DNA of 64,000 bases from Taudactylus pleione (Eukaryota; Chordata; Amphibia; Anura; Myobatrachidae): contig JAUIMM010001417.1 in assembly GCA_031769625.1 (NCBI GenBank), positions 620,001 to 684,000 of the forward strand, read 5' to 3'. The translations under genes and the position numbers were made by a program. Of this stretch, positions 11,071 through 22,038 are shown piece after piece (the stretch's first letter is position 1; every line of letters begins with the position of its first letter). The notes below the pieces were generated by a model. The model worked only from the letters and a program-made list of their open reading frames with translations, was not told the DNA's origin and ran no database searches.

Positions 11071-11168
11071 ATGGACCCAGTAACAGAAATACTCCAGAGA
11101 GATGTCCCCGTCCTCTTTATTCACAGGATTGTACAGAGGAGAATCACAGGACCCCACAGGAGCATCAG
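11071..11168 (+). CDS. Zinc-finger gene A, exon 5
   Basis: The acceptor is TTTCCTACAG and the donor CATCAG|GTAGGT. The 98-base exon completes a codon with the last G of exon 4 and encodes [20 protein letters not shown], then CTEENHRTPQEHQ, ending in phase 0. This [20 protein letters not shown] block is a hallmark of the frog family. It links the KRAB-like box to the acidic exon and has no known fold or activity that I can name. Gene B's exon 5 (61330-61427) has identical size and phase, with a few substitutions ([18 protein letters not shown]). Confidence 0.9.
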
Positions 11169-11326
11169 GTAGGTGGGATTTAGGGTCTCACCAATATACC
11201 AAAGTGTCTTTATAGGATCTGTAGGAAGCTGTGTGTGTCTTATTAACCAGAATTCTTCTAATTAGTGTGATTTAATGAAATATGACATTTCTAAATTGTT
11301 ATTTTATTGATTTGTGGGTTTCTTAG

Positions 11327-11582
11327 GGTGAAAGTCTGGCTAATATAAAGGCAGAAGATATAGAGGTAGAAGAAGAGACGTATGTGACTGATATGAAGAC
11401 AGAAGATATAGAGGGAGAAGAAGAAACGTATGTGACTGATATGAAGGCAGAAGATATAGAGGGAGAAGAAGAGACGTATGTGACTGATATGAAGGTAGAA
11501 GATATAGAGAGAGAAGAAGAAACGTATGTGAGGGGTGATCAGCAGTGTAAGGAGGAGGAAATCCCTACAGATATCAGCACAG
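11327..11582 (+). CDS. Zinc-finger gene A, exon 6 (acidic repeats with SUMO-consensus lysines)
   Basis: The acceptor is GGGTTTCTTAG and the donor ACAG|GTGAGT. The 256-base exon reads GESLANIKAEDIEVEEETYV, then three further copies of a 16-residue unit TDMK(T/A/V)EDIE(G/R)EEETYV, then RGDQQCKEEEIPTDIST. Each copy contains psi-K-x-E followed by acidic residues (IKAED, MKTED, MKAED, MKVED), the form of a negatively charged SUMO-attachment motif. The 48-bp repeat is exonic and in frame. Gene B has three copies in its corresponding exon, two of them with the stronger IKVED form. Sumoylation of repressor-type finger proteins is well known; its occurrence here is inference. Confidence 0.9.
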
Positions 11583-11654
11583 GTGAGTAATAAACACTTA
11601 CTCAATCACTACAACAGTACAAACTAATGAGGGAAATGTATCTGTCCAGTGGTG

Positions 11655-11917
11655 GAGTCAGGAGCCATCAGCCCCTATTATACTGCTCTCCTCCTCACAT
11701 TATGTCACTGTGTGTTACCAGCCCAGAGATCTGACCAGTCTCCTCCCCACACTCTCTGGTGTATCTCATACATCAGGAGCCATCAGCACCTATTATACTC
11801 CTGCTCTCCCCCTCACATCATGTCACTATGTGTTACTAGCCCAGAGATCTGACCAGTCTCCTCCCCACACTCTCTGGTGTATCTCATACATCAGGAGCCA
11901 TCAGCCCCTATCTATTT
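11655..11917. repeat. 118-bp minisatellite, about 2.3 copies, cut off by a retrotransposon
   Basis: The units carry GGAGCCATCAGCCCCTATTA, CTCACATCATGTCACTGTG and CAGCCCAGAGATCTGACCAG. The array starts about 70 bases after the exon 6 donor and stops at the left end of the DIRS-like element. Gene B has the same array, in the same place, with about ten copies (59705-60872). Confidence 0.92.
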
Positions 11918-11921
11918 CAGG

Positions 11922-12072
11922 GTCCATAGGGGGTCCACAGGGTTGACCTTGGGATATAGGTTGGGAACCAAATCCGGGCACCACGCAGTTAAAGCTTTTA
12001 GCTCCCAGGATGCACTTGGGTCCACTCTCCCTATAACCCCACCCCCAAGCCAGAGGCACCTCAGTGTAAGTT
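11922..12072. repeat. Left inverted terminal repeat of the DIRS-like element
   Basis: Contains GGTCCACAGGGTTGACCTTG, GCACCACGCAGTTAAAGC and CCAGAGGCACCTCAGT. Each occurs inverted at 17560-17713. Compared with the right side, about 55 outer bases are missing. Confidence 0.88.
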
Positions 12073-13154
12073 GGTGCCCGGCCGGAGTCGGGTCACCTTT
12101 AGTGCAGGGGGAGCTGATTAGCAGCCCCTAAGCTTATTTTATTTTTATTTTTTAGGGACAAAGTTTTTTCCAACTTTGGACTCTTCAGAGCGGCAGCGTC
12201 GGACTGTCCATAGGACGTCTAACCTGCCGCTCCGTCGCCCCGCTGGCGCTGAGACGCCAGTACAGATCTGGGGATCTCAGCGGGACCCCAGAGTCTGTAC
12301 TAGCCGGACTCTGTGGGCGCCCAGGACTGCTGCCGAATCCACGGGGAGCAGGTAAGGTCGCGGATCACCGCTTGCGGTGATCCGCGCATTTCAAATGCAG
12401 TCCTGTGCCTCCGGTCTCTGGGGACAGACCGGAGGTGCCGGCAGTGGCGGCGGGCCCCCCATACCCCGTGTGTCCACTAGACCACCAGGGACTTAACGAT
12501 CGGCGCAGGGAGCCGGCTTCCCTGGGGTTAATAGCCGGCCAGGGGAGCAAGCCTTCCTTGTTACAGCGGCTCCTCCCCTCAGCTCAGCTCGCCTTTCAGT
12601 ATTATAGTCTGGCGTCGCTGAGCTGCTTCCTCCGCGGGCTACGCTTCTTCTGCGGTCTCCAGGCGGTCATTTTCTATGTGCAGCAGCAGAGCTCTGGAGA
12701 TGGCAGTGAGTCCAGTCCCCCTGCGTACCTCACCATCAGGTCAGTGTACACAGCGCTGTAGCCTTCCCAGACACTGAATCTGGGCAGTTGAATGCAGTGA
12801 CATAGTGCAGTATATTATATGACATGTTTATGTATATATATGTATATATCTGCATGGTATGTGACTTATGCTAGTGCTGACTGTCTGTACTTTATTATCT
12901 CACCTGTCAATATATATCTATCCCTTTTCTTTATCTGCCCTAATACAGCTGTATTTAGGGTGGTTCTGAGGCCTCACATTTATATACTTGTTAATATTTG
13001 TGAGGTTTGTCACATACTGTTGCGTGCTGCACTTTGCCATATTTTCGATGGAACTGTGTGTTGCATACGCTGAAAATGGGTCCCTGCAGCTAATTTTGGC
13101 ATCAGTCAGGACCAGTATATTGCTGCTTGATATTTCCGCCAAGATTGGTCAGAT

Positions 13155-16100
13155 ATGTCTGACCAGGAGATAGAGCGTTATACTGCAGCCAGTTTTACTA
13201 TCCTGCAAGTCATGTGCTGCAGGTGTTAGTGCGGAGGATTTGACTCATAAAGGGTTCTGTATGCGGCGCCATCTGGTGCCGAGCCCCTTACACGACCCCC
13301 TTGGGCAGTTTGTTTTCTTGGGATCCTCTCAATTGCGGATAGCCGGGTGGGCCCCATTGTTGTACCTCACCTGGGGGTTACTTCACCATACTGCCCTCTT
13401 CATCTCAGGGTATCTCGCAGTTTCTTGCACTCTTCCCCTGTGACACAGACTACCGCTCCCTGCAGGGATTTTTCCAAGTATATGAATTCCCCCTGGTGCC
13501 ACAATAGTCTGTCATTCCCCTTGCAGGGATTACCACAGCCACCCTGGGTGGATGTCGTTTTCTATGAAACGCAAATTGGCGTGGTTGGCGCCCTGTGGTT
13601 ACTTCCCAGTTGGCTCTGCCGTGTACTGGATACTGTTTTTGGCTCTTTCCCTCTTACACGGGGGGAAGCCTATTTCAGGTTTTATTATCCCTGCTTTAGG
13701 GCTGGTAGCAGGTCCATTCTGGTTAGAGTGAATGTTGATCTGCACCTGTATCATACACCCTCCGTCTTACGTGCCTTCGGGTTCCCTGTTGCTGACTAGC
13801 GGGTGGATCGCATGGCGGGACTCTGGCTGTTGCCAGATACGAGGTATTACAACAGCGTTTGGCCTCCTGTCCCAAATTCCCTGAGGGTCATCACGAGACC
13901 CTCCTGGGGTGGATGGGCGTGTTACTCGTCTCATTACAGATGTTACTACGCCTCCCATTCCGGCGTGGTCGGATTCTTCGGATCCATAGGTGGTAACTCT
14001 ACCTGAAATCAGTCTACTCGCTTTCAGGGGTTGTTACCCATCCTACCATGGCTATAGCATGGTTGGTTAATACTATTGCATACTGAGCTGATGCATTTGT
14101 AATGTTTTTTCCCCTCCAAAACGTCTGGGGTTCAAATGTATTTGGTCGCTCACGTAATATATGCAGTTGTCATAGGTGGAAATGCCTATATTGGATACCA
14201 GTCTCCTAACTTTCAGAGTTCCGGTTGCGACTGTATCCTCCGTAATACCCTATGGCTACGCTCTGGGAATGCAGAGGTGCAGATACCATCTATAGGGTAG
14301 ATCTTGTTTGGTCCTGACCTTGACAAGATTGTAGTAACATTGGCAGTATTACTAACGACCAGTTTACCGCCTTCAGCTATGCCCACTACAAGGCCTCAGA
14401 CTAAGTCTGTTAAGTCTTTGTGTCCTCTGGGTCAGCCGTAAAGGTCTGTTTCTTCGTAGACTGTCGGCCTCTACAAGGGCCGACATATCCAGTCCCGAGC
14501 AGGCCTGGACTGCCAGCCGATCCTGCTTCTGAACCTACGGATATATCTTCAGCCTGACGTGACAGGCCTCCCACTGGGAGATAGCGATTTTCTCAGTTAG
14601 CCTGGTACTAGTGTCAGGTTGCCGCGGCTACGTGGGTAGGAGGATACGCCCTCTCTTTGCTCAGGCGGCCTCTTTACATGTGATGGTACGCGGGCCCTTA
14701 TTCAGACCCGAACAGGGCCTTACTAATCCAGAAAGCTATACAGTTGTTGCGGTCAGCGGAGCTGATTAGGCCATCCCCACTTTCTCAGCCAGGGACTGGT
14801 TGTTCTGCTTTCTTTCTGGTGTGGTGGCTGAATGGTTCTCTTTGGCCTATTCTCTGTCTCAATTCCCTGAACCAGTTCCTAAAGCTACCTGGGCTCAGGA
14901 GGCAATCCCTATGCTCCATCATACTATGTTTGGAACCTGGGGACTTTATGGTGTCACTGGATATACAGGACGCCTGCTTACGGGTACTTACAGAGACCTT
15001 TCCTCAGCATGGACTGAGGTTTGCTATATAACAGCAACACTTACAATTTTTCAGGCTCTGCCTCTTGGGACTGTCCTCAGCCCCACAGTGGTTTACCAGC
15101 GTTTTGGATTTTCTGACAGTTCTCCTGTTCAGTATATCCCAATGCTCCTGTACCTGGACGGTCTCCTGCTCTTAGCAGGATCACCGGGGTACTTTACTGC
15201 CAGGTCAGGATGACCGTGGCTTCTTCAGGGTGCAGACGTTTAATCAACGGGGAATAAGTCCTCCCTCTCTGGGTATTCTTCATCTAGGAGCCCTGCTGGA
15301 TTCTCAGAATCTGAGAATTCTTCTGGCGTAAGACGGAGTCTCCACTCTTCCATTAGGAGTCCATGGATGTCTACGCAGTCGACATATGTCTTTACACTCT
15401 GGGATGCATGATCAAATATTCAGTGTCTGCCTTTTGAAGGGTGGAATGGGCTCAGTTCCATTCCAGGCCTTTCCATAATTGGCTTATCTCCAGATGGAAC
15501 GAGTTTTTTCTGTCAGATCACTGTTCGAACGATGTGCTCTCTCCGGAGGCAAGTCGGTCCCTTTCCGGGTGGCTATGGCCATCTCGTCCAGGGTATTCTT
15601 TGCTATGGACAGTGTCTGGTTCGCATCCATTTCAGTGCAGTTGGACGTCTTTGTCGATTCTACCCTGTCAATTAACTTGTTGGACCTTTAGCCTGTCTTG
15701 GGCCTTCACTCTGGCATAACTCTTGTTTCCCGGTGAACTTGAAAAGGTTCAGTCCGACAGGTTCAGGACAGTGGCTTCCTTTTTAGCAACACTGTTGGTT
15801 GGGTGGCAATGACAGGTATGTCACACATTCGGACATAGTCCGAGGGTCTCCTCCCGACCATCTTGGCAGCGTTCATTTCAGGAGCTCTCCATTGGGAAGC
15901 GGGAGTCCTCAGTCGTCACGACGTGCATCCCGGGGACTAGTCTCTTCCCCAAGAGAGGTTTCATCTCCTGGTGAGCAGGGGGGGCCCCTGAGGTGGCCCT
16001 CATGGCCTTCTGACTTTATCACACTATGGTGTTACAGTCCAGCTCTCGGGATTCTGAAGCAACTTTCAGTGACTCTTTGTCGGTGAAGTGGTCCTTCCAC

Positions 16101-17350
16101 TTTGCGTACCTGTGTTCTCCGGTCTTCCTTCTCCCTCGAGGGAAGTGTTTCAATCAAGACGGAGACGCTTTCCTGCTGGTGGCTCCTGATTGCCCCAGAT
16201 GTCAGGGGTACTTGGATTTTCGGAGTCTCTCCATCGATACTCCATTCCTGATGCTTCACTGCCCGGACCTGTTGTCTCAGGGTCCTTGGTTTTGCCTAGG
16301 ACCTGGGTCGTTTGTCTTTGACTGCGTCCCTACAGTGGTCTTACGGCTTCCCTGGCTTTGTCATCGTTGGAATGATTAGAGCACATAGATCAGCTTTTGC
16401 TGGGACCTACAAACAAACTGTGGCAGCCATAATTCTTATGGTATTGTACCTGTTGATACAATCCTCCGGTGTCCAGGATTTCCAGATATTCTGGCATTCC
16501 TTCCGGCTGGCTTGGGTTTCTCCCTCGGCCTGGCCTTCCTGACAGTGCGGATCCCTACACTGTCAGTAGGGTTAAGATATGGAATTGCTCCACTCTGGTA
16601 TCCAGTTCATCCTTTGGAGTGTTTTCTGGATTATGCCACCTTTTGTCCTCCCTAGGGACTCCTTGGGAGTTAGTAGTGGTTCTTCGTTCCCTCCGGGGAC
16701 AGTCAATGGAACCGCTGGTTGTGATAGCCATTACATGGTCTATTGCTTAGGCTCTCTCTTTCTCTCAGGGTGTTTATATCAACCAGGAGAGTGTCTGAAT
16801 TGGGAGCGTTCTCATGTGGTTCCCTCTTCTGGAGGGCATCATGTCAGGGTGTGAGTTGCTCTCGCCCTGTGTTTCTTTTTAAAGTGGTTTTTAGGTACCA
16901 TATTCTGGAACTTATGGTACGGCCATTCAGTCCCCAGTCCTCTCGGCTGGTGTGGCCTCATTGACTGTGGTCCGGCCTCTTGGGATTTATGTGATCCGTT
17001 CAAGGTCCTTACGGAAATCGGACCCCTTATTGGTGGTCTGCGATTTCTGGTTTTCACAGGAAAGGATGGCCGGCCTATAACCAAATGTTGGCTCGATGGC
17101 CTTGTATGTCTTCCTCAGGGGCCTACCCATGGGTAGGCCTTTCTGTTGAGGCTTGTTTTCTCGGGCCATGTAACCCTCGAGGGCGGCCCGCTGTGGCGCC
17201 TCGGCTGTTTTGCCTTACTAGGTGACCACGCCTTTTTAAGGTTCTAGGCATTGGTTTCCTTTGCCTCTCAGAATGCTTCCTTTTTGGCGACGGATTCTCC
17301 TCTCAGCACAGGAGCGTCCCCACCCTTGGTTGAACTGCTTTGAGACTGAA
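13155..17350 (+). pseudogene. Decayed DIRS coding region (Gag-like, RT, RNase H, tyrosine recombinase)
   Basis: Fragments in different frames follow the DIRS order. At 14942-14980 the peptide DFMVSLDIQDACL matches the RT motif usually seen as FLVSLDIKDAYLHVPI. At 15151-15162 the catalytic YLDD reads YLDG, in another frame. WAQFHSRPFHNWLISRW at about 15440-15500 resembles the RNase H/connection region. GVYQ/RRVSELGA-like text near 16770-16810 and a closing stretch near 17280-17360 resemble the recombinase part. Several stops and frame changes, plus the lost catalytic aspartate, make it inactive. Assignment of the Gag-like and recombinase parts rests on remembered family resemblance. Confidence 0.65.
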
Positions 17351-17356
17351 GTAGAA

Positions 17357-17424
17357 AACAAGAGATATGGTAAGAACTTACCTTTGTTATCTCTGTTTCT
17401 ACGAAGTCCTTAGGGTCCACAGGG
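17357..17424. repeat. Internal complementary region of the DIRS-like element
   Basis: Begins AACAAGAGATATGGTAAG and ends TAGGGTCCACAGGG. It pairs with 17692-17759 over 68 bases with three mismatches. Confidence 0.88.
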
Positions 17425-17559
17425 CGCCCGCCCTGACGCACCTGGCTTCGTATGGGCTGTGTGGCTGGTCACCGGTTTTCCATCTCCCATTTCTGTGAGT
17501 ATGGTTATTGAGTGTTCCAGTTTTCTCTCTCTTTTTCTCTCCTCCTCCGGCCTTTGGCT

Positions 17560-17759
17560 ACTTACAAACTGAGGTGCCTCTGGCTGGGGGGTGGGGTTAT
17601 AGGGAGAGTGGACCCAAGTGCATCCTGGGAGCTAAAAGCTTTAACTGCGTGGTGCCCGGATTTGGTTCCCATCCTATACCCCCAAGGTCAACCCTGTGGA
17701 CCCTATGGACTTCATAGAAACAGAGATAACAAAGGTAAGTTGTTACCATATCTCTTGTT
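17560..17759. repeat. Right inverted terminal repeat plus terminal extension
   Basis: The first about 150 bases mirror the left terminal repeat. The last 68 mirror the internal complementary region. Beyond 17759 unrelated sequence begins. Confidence 0.85.
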
Positions 17760-17902
17760 ATTCATGTAAATATTCCCCAAAATGGCGACGTCTGTGCATT
17801 TCCAGCTTCTCTTTCCGTACATCCCATGGATATTGCGCATCTTTCCTGTAAGCCTGGAGGCAGCAGTGTCTTGGTCACGTGCCTTCAGCTTTCATGGTCT
17901 AG

Positions 17903-18060
17903 TACAGGCCTGGCCAACCTGTGGCCCTCCAGCTGTTGTGTAACTACACATCCCAGCATGCCCTGCCACAGTTTTAGCATTTCCTTATAGCCAAACTACA
18001 GCAGGGCATGCTGGGACTTGTAGTTTCACAGCAGCTGCAGAGCCGCAGGTTGGCCAGGCG
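17903..18060. mobile_element. Short hAT-type MITE
   Basis: The ends CAGGCCTGGCCAACCTG and CAGGTTGGCCAGGCG are inverse complements, and there is a second inner inverted pair (CCCAGCATGCCCTGCC versus GGGCATGCTGGGAC). TGGTCTAG flanks it on both sides (17895-17902, 18061-18068), an 8-bp target duplication as expected for hAT elements. It has no coding capacity. Confidence 0.88.
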
Positions 18061-18084
18061 TGGTCTAGGTTATCAGAACACATT

Positions 18085-18592
18085 ATGGCCCTCATTCAGA
18101 GTCGGGCGCTTGATGCAAGTGATCGCTCTGAGGGCGGCCGCTTGCATTTTTTAGTGCGGCCTCCTGGTCACTAGCTGAGCTGTGGGTTACCACCCACAGC
18201 TCTAGCGAGCGACCAGGTTAATGGTCGCAATGGTCAAGACCATCACGACTATTGGGGCATGCGACGAGATCCTAAGGTTGGGTCTCGGCATCTGGAAGCC
18301 CCAGGGAGCTTCCTGCTCTGATCGAGCAGGAAGCTCCCCACTGACATCACTGGTGATGTCAGTGGGGCCACCCACAAACGGTCAGGTGTTCCTTGAGGAA
18401 CACATCCGTTTGCTCAGCCCCCCCCCCTCCCCGGCCCGCCTCCCAAACGGGGCGAGCTGTCACTCTCCATCGTTTGGTGCGAGACCCATAGCGACGGAGC
18501 GCCCGACGCTAGTCGGCTCCGACGTGCGCATGCCCAGTAGTAAAACATCAACCTGGTTGCAAGCGCTCAGCGCTTGCGACTGGGTCTGAATG
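18085..18592. mobile_element. Hairpin-rich inverted-repeat element (MITE), copy 1
   Basis: The ends are GGCCCTCATTCAGAGTCG and GGGTCTGAATGAGACCC, with TAT on both flanks, suggesting a 3-bp target duplication. The interior is a chain of near-perfect palindromes: GAGCTGTGGGT/ACCCACAGCTC (about 18177-18202), GGGAGCTTCCTGCTC/GAGCAGGAAGCTCCC (18304-18338) and CCCACTGACATCAC/GTGATGTCAGTGGG (18337-18366). A relative in the opposite orientation lies at 34327-34818. A PIF/Harbinger affinity is a guess. Confidence 0.75.
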
Positions 18593-18599
18593 AGACCCT

Positions 18600-19589
18600 A
18601 TATCTAAAGTATATGAGATATACTCTCCAGTGATGGCTCAAAGCAATCTCCAGCGCAAGTAAATTATTAAAACAAACATGTCCGCACCTGTGTTACCCAT
18701 ATTGTCCATTTGGCCTAATGACGCCTTTGTCTTTTGGTCTTCATGCATATTGGAGTTTCCTGTTCATGCCTTCCGTACTAAGGTGACCAATCATGTAACA
18801 CGTCATGTTTAAGTCACAATAATTTTGTATTCCTTCATAATGACTAAATATACTGTAATAAGTGTCAGGCTTATCACAGGAGGAATGTAATTAACCTGTT
18901 ACTGTGAAATTGAAATTCTATTTAATTTTGGTTTCCTGATGTGATAACTGATGTAGAGTTTGGGCTGGACCCCCGCTGTGTTATATACATTTTCTGCATG
19001 TAAAGAACTGATGTAGCTCTGTAAGGTGTATACGCTCTGACTATCTGAGAGGAGAGAACCTGTGTAACACCTTGTATGCTTTGGAGTAACTGTCAAATCC
19101 TATGAGCAACAAATATCCAATTGCCTTAGACACCTGCATCTGCTCGTATCCTGTGACTACCAGAGAAGCACCAAACACTACTCCCAGCTGTTCTGGTTTG
19201 AGCCCAGTGTCTCCAAGCTCAGTCCCTCTGCCAGCTACCATGTGCCGACTGGTCCACAGTGAGAGATCAGTGGCAATTAGCCAGCACCACCCAGGAGGCA
19301 TTGGGAGGAGTTAGTAACAGGCGGTTGCTGACAGTCCCTAGGATTGTTAAAGTAAGCCCAAAATAATTCTACAATCACCTGGAGGAACATCTGACACTTT
19401 GGGGCTTGTCACCTCCACTCACAATCTGTGTATCCAGCAAAGGCAGTGATCGCGGTGTTGACAAAATATGTGGGTCCCAGGGACCCTCCACTTTAAAAAA
19501 AAAATGGGGTCCTACCTGACCATTTCTGGGTCCCATCATAATTTATGCTTTAGAGCTCCCCATATGCCTCTCAGACCTCCCCTAACCCC
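18600..19589. other. Intron 6 sequence, no feature recognised
   Basis: AT-moderate sequence with no convincing conserved frame. A short A-run occurs near 19495. It may include old LINE or SINE debris that I cannot name. Confidence 0.45.
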
Positions 19590-20400
19590 TTACAAATGAT
19601 GCCACACAGCCATGCCCGGCCTTTACACATTATGCCGCACATTAATGCCCGATTTTTAAACATTATGCCGCACATTAATGCCCCGTCTTTACACATTATG
19701 CCATGCAGTAATAGACCTTACATATTATGCCACACAGCCATGCCTGGCCTTTACACATTATGCCACACATTAATGCCCTTTAGTCCCACTATGCATTGCC
19801 CCAGTAGTAGTCCCCCCCATGCATTGCCACTAGTAATTGACTCCCTATGCATTGCCAGTAGTAGTAGACCCCCTATGCATTGCCCCCAGTAGACCCCCTA
19901 TGCATTGCCCCAAGTAGGAATCCCCCTATGCATTACCCCTAGTAATAATCCCCCTATGCTTTATCCTTAGTAGTAATCCCCCTATGCATTGCCCCTAGTA
20001 GTAATCCCCCTACGCATTACCCCTAGTAGTCCCCCTATGCATTGCCCCCAGTAGTAATCCCCCTATGTATTGCCCCAGTAGTAATACCCCCATGCATTAT
20101 CCCTAGTAGTCCACCTATGCATTGTCCCCAGTATTAATCCCCCTATGCATTGCCCCAGTAGTAATACCCTCATGCATTATCCCTAGTAGTCCCCTTATGC
20201 ATTGCCCCCAGTAGCAATACCCTAATACATTACCCCTAGTAGTAATCCCCCTATGCTTTATCCCTAGTAGTAATCCCCGTATGCATTACCCCTAGTAGTC
20301 CCCCTATGCATTGCCCCTAGTAGTCCCCCTGTGCATTGCCCTCAGTAGTAATCCCCCCTATGCATTGCCCCCAGTATTGGCCTACCTATTTACCCTTTGG
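19590..20400. repeat. Degenerate tandem repeats (about 39-bp, then about 28-bp units)
   Basis: First come units with TTTACACATTATGCCGCACA and TTAATGCCC. From about 19800 there are units with TAGTAGTAATCCCCCTATGC and ATTGCCCC. Unit lengths vary, indicating an old array. Confidence 0.85.
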
Positions 20401-20519
20401 TGACCTGGGCCTAATGCCCAGGTCACTCACACCTTCAATTGGGCCTAATGACCCCTATGTAGCCCAGGCCTTGTGCCCACCTATATACCCACAGGCCTAT
20501 TGCCTGAAATTATTCCACG

Positions 20520-21245
20520 GGCCTAGTGCCCGACAACCCTGGTGGTCTAGGGAAGGGGGTAAATAACGGTGGCCGAAGGCCGCCTACCCGTAAAGGTGGA
20601 AGAGGCTTCGGTCCTCAGCTTCAGTCTTCTGCCGTTGGCCCATCCTGGCCAGCGGCACCGCCTCTTCCTTTCTTCCTCCTTGATCACGCCGTCTTCTGGC
20701 CTCTTGCGTGGCCGCCGGAACTGTTGCCGCGCCGCTCTTCTCTTGTCTTCGGAAGGTCTTCACTCCTCCCCTCCACCACCGGACTGAACTTTCCCTCTCA
20801 GCGGCGTCTGATTCAAGACGCCGCGATTGGCTCGTCGCATCTGCCTCCGATTGGCTGCTGGACCGCGAGCCGTGTTTGGCTTGTGGCCAGTGCCAAACAA
20901 CCGCCGCTTCTGGGCAGCGAGCTCAGCTTAGCTTGCGCCTGGAGCCAAGCTTCTCCCGCCGCCACTTTACCACTGACGTTGGTGGAAGGGACCAGGCGGC
21001 CCCTTCACCAGGTACCTGCCATTGTGGCTTACCCGGCGCTGGGAACAAACACACTATCCCAGCGCCCGGCACGGATGCTGTGCCGATGCTGGGATCAGAT
21101 CAGACACTTGATCCTAGCATGGCTTTCCACAGCAGCAGCCAATAACAGACAGTATTGTGTCTTTCTCAGGGGGACGCGCTGCGCTGCAGCCGCCTGTCAG
21201 GGATTGGCCACAGCACGTCCCTGGGGACCCGGCTACTTTTAAAAA
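20520..21245. other. GC-rich, CpG-dense block with CCAAT boxes, function unknown
   Basis: This block in intron 6 contrasts strongly with its AT-rich surroundings. It holds two inverted CCAAT boxes in good context (CGCGATTGGCTCG and CCGATTGGCTGCTG, about 20820-20860), a direct AGCCAATAAC (about 21138) and many CG dinucleotides. It could be a promoter or CpG island, or the promoter part of an unrecognised transposable element such as an LTR. The overlapping 238-codon plus frame has no recognisable domain. Confidence 0.4.
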
Positions 21246-22038
21246 GTGAGTCCCCATTGCTCAGTAGCGGGTAAAATACGTTCTATAGCGCGTATTTGCG
21301 AACACTGAAAGGACAGTATAGGGATTTGTTCATATTTTGGTCAAAACATTTAAGCTTGTAATCCGGCATCAGGAGTTCCTAATATTCTGCTAGTTACTCT
21401 ATGAATGATCCTTCATACACCACTATCTTGTAGTTACATCTTTCTTGTCTCTCAGCTACAGAAGCTAATTGTGAAACAAAAACCTATTGCCACTCGTCTG
21501 GTGCCATGTAACGTATGGGTAACATCCAGGACTGGCCTGTTTTCTTTTGTTTGAAAATTGTGCCTAAAGTCCTGAATGCTGTCAATCATGCCGATATGAG
21601 GCTGTTTTGTGTGTGGCTCACTAGCCTATGCTTGTTTAGGCGTTAGCCTCTGGATCTGGGAGGTGAGCACATGTTACCAGAAGTCTAATGGTGTTTGATG
21701 TATATACAATATAGATACTTGCAGGAACCTTGATACTGGGCTGTAAGCTTAAATGTTTTGCTGAAGTCCTTGTGCTTGGATTGCTAGATGTACCCAGGTT
21801 TGTAGTGGTGACTCCAATGCCGACAACAATTGTCTTTATGTTTTGTATTAGAATAAACATGTAACCCCTGTGATAGCTATAACATAGCATAATATGTGAC
21901 CGCTATACATTGTACCATGACACAACGGAACTTCCCCATTTGTTACTAATTTGGGGACCTGTCACCGTAGTCTCTATTGGAAAACTATCCATGTTACAGA
22001 GAAACAATACTTTTTTCATATATTTAATTTATTCCCAG
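21246..22038. other. End of intron 6 of gene A
   Basis: Unique-looking AT-rich sequence ending TTTAATTTATTCCCAG, a polypyrimidine tract and acceptor for the finger exon. The reading frame that enters the exon from upstream here is fortuitous. Confidence 0.55.

Larger units (their letters stand above)
11918..17759 (+). mobile_element. DIRS-like tyrosine-recombinase retrotransposon, decayed, in intron 6 of gene A
   Basis: About 5.8 kb bounded by inverted terminal repeats: left about 11922-12072, right about 17560-17713. Just inside the right repeat, 17357-17424 is the inverse complement of the right end 17692-17759 with 65 of 68 bases matching. An internal region complementary to the termini is the signature of DIRS elements, which replicate through a circular intermediate and integrate by a tyrosine recombinase without target duplication. 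The interior has a broken Gag-like segment, a reverse transcriptase, RNase H and recombinase-like segments in that order on the + strand. The outer part of the left repeat appears truncated, and the 118-bp array does not resume on the right. Confidence 0.82.

Noticed and set aside
18899..19314. Minus-strand 86-codon and plus-strand 70-codon frames
   Set aside because: No recognisable domain or splice-flanked structure; consistent with chance.
20526..21242. 238-codon plus-strand frame in the GC-rich block
   Set aside because: High GC content lowers stop frequency. No domain, no family resemblance, and two other frames are similarly open.
21951..22038. Extension of the gene A finger frame upstream of 22039
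   Set aside because: The frame is open by chance. The conserved family text begins right after the acceptor TTATTCCCAG, and the phase fits exon 6.
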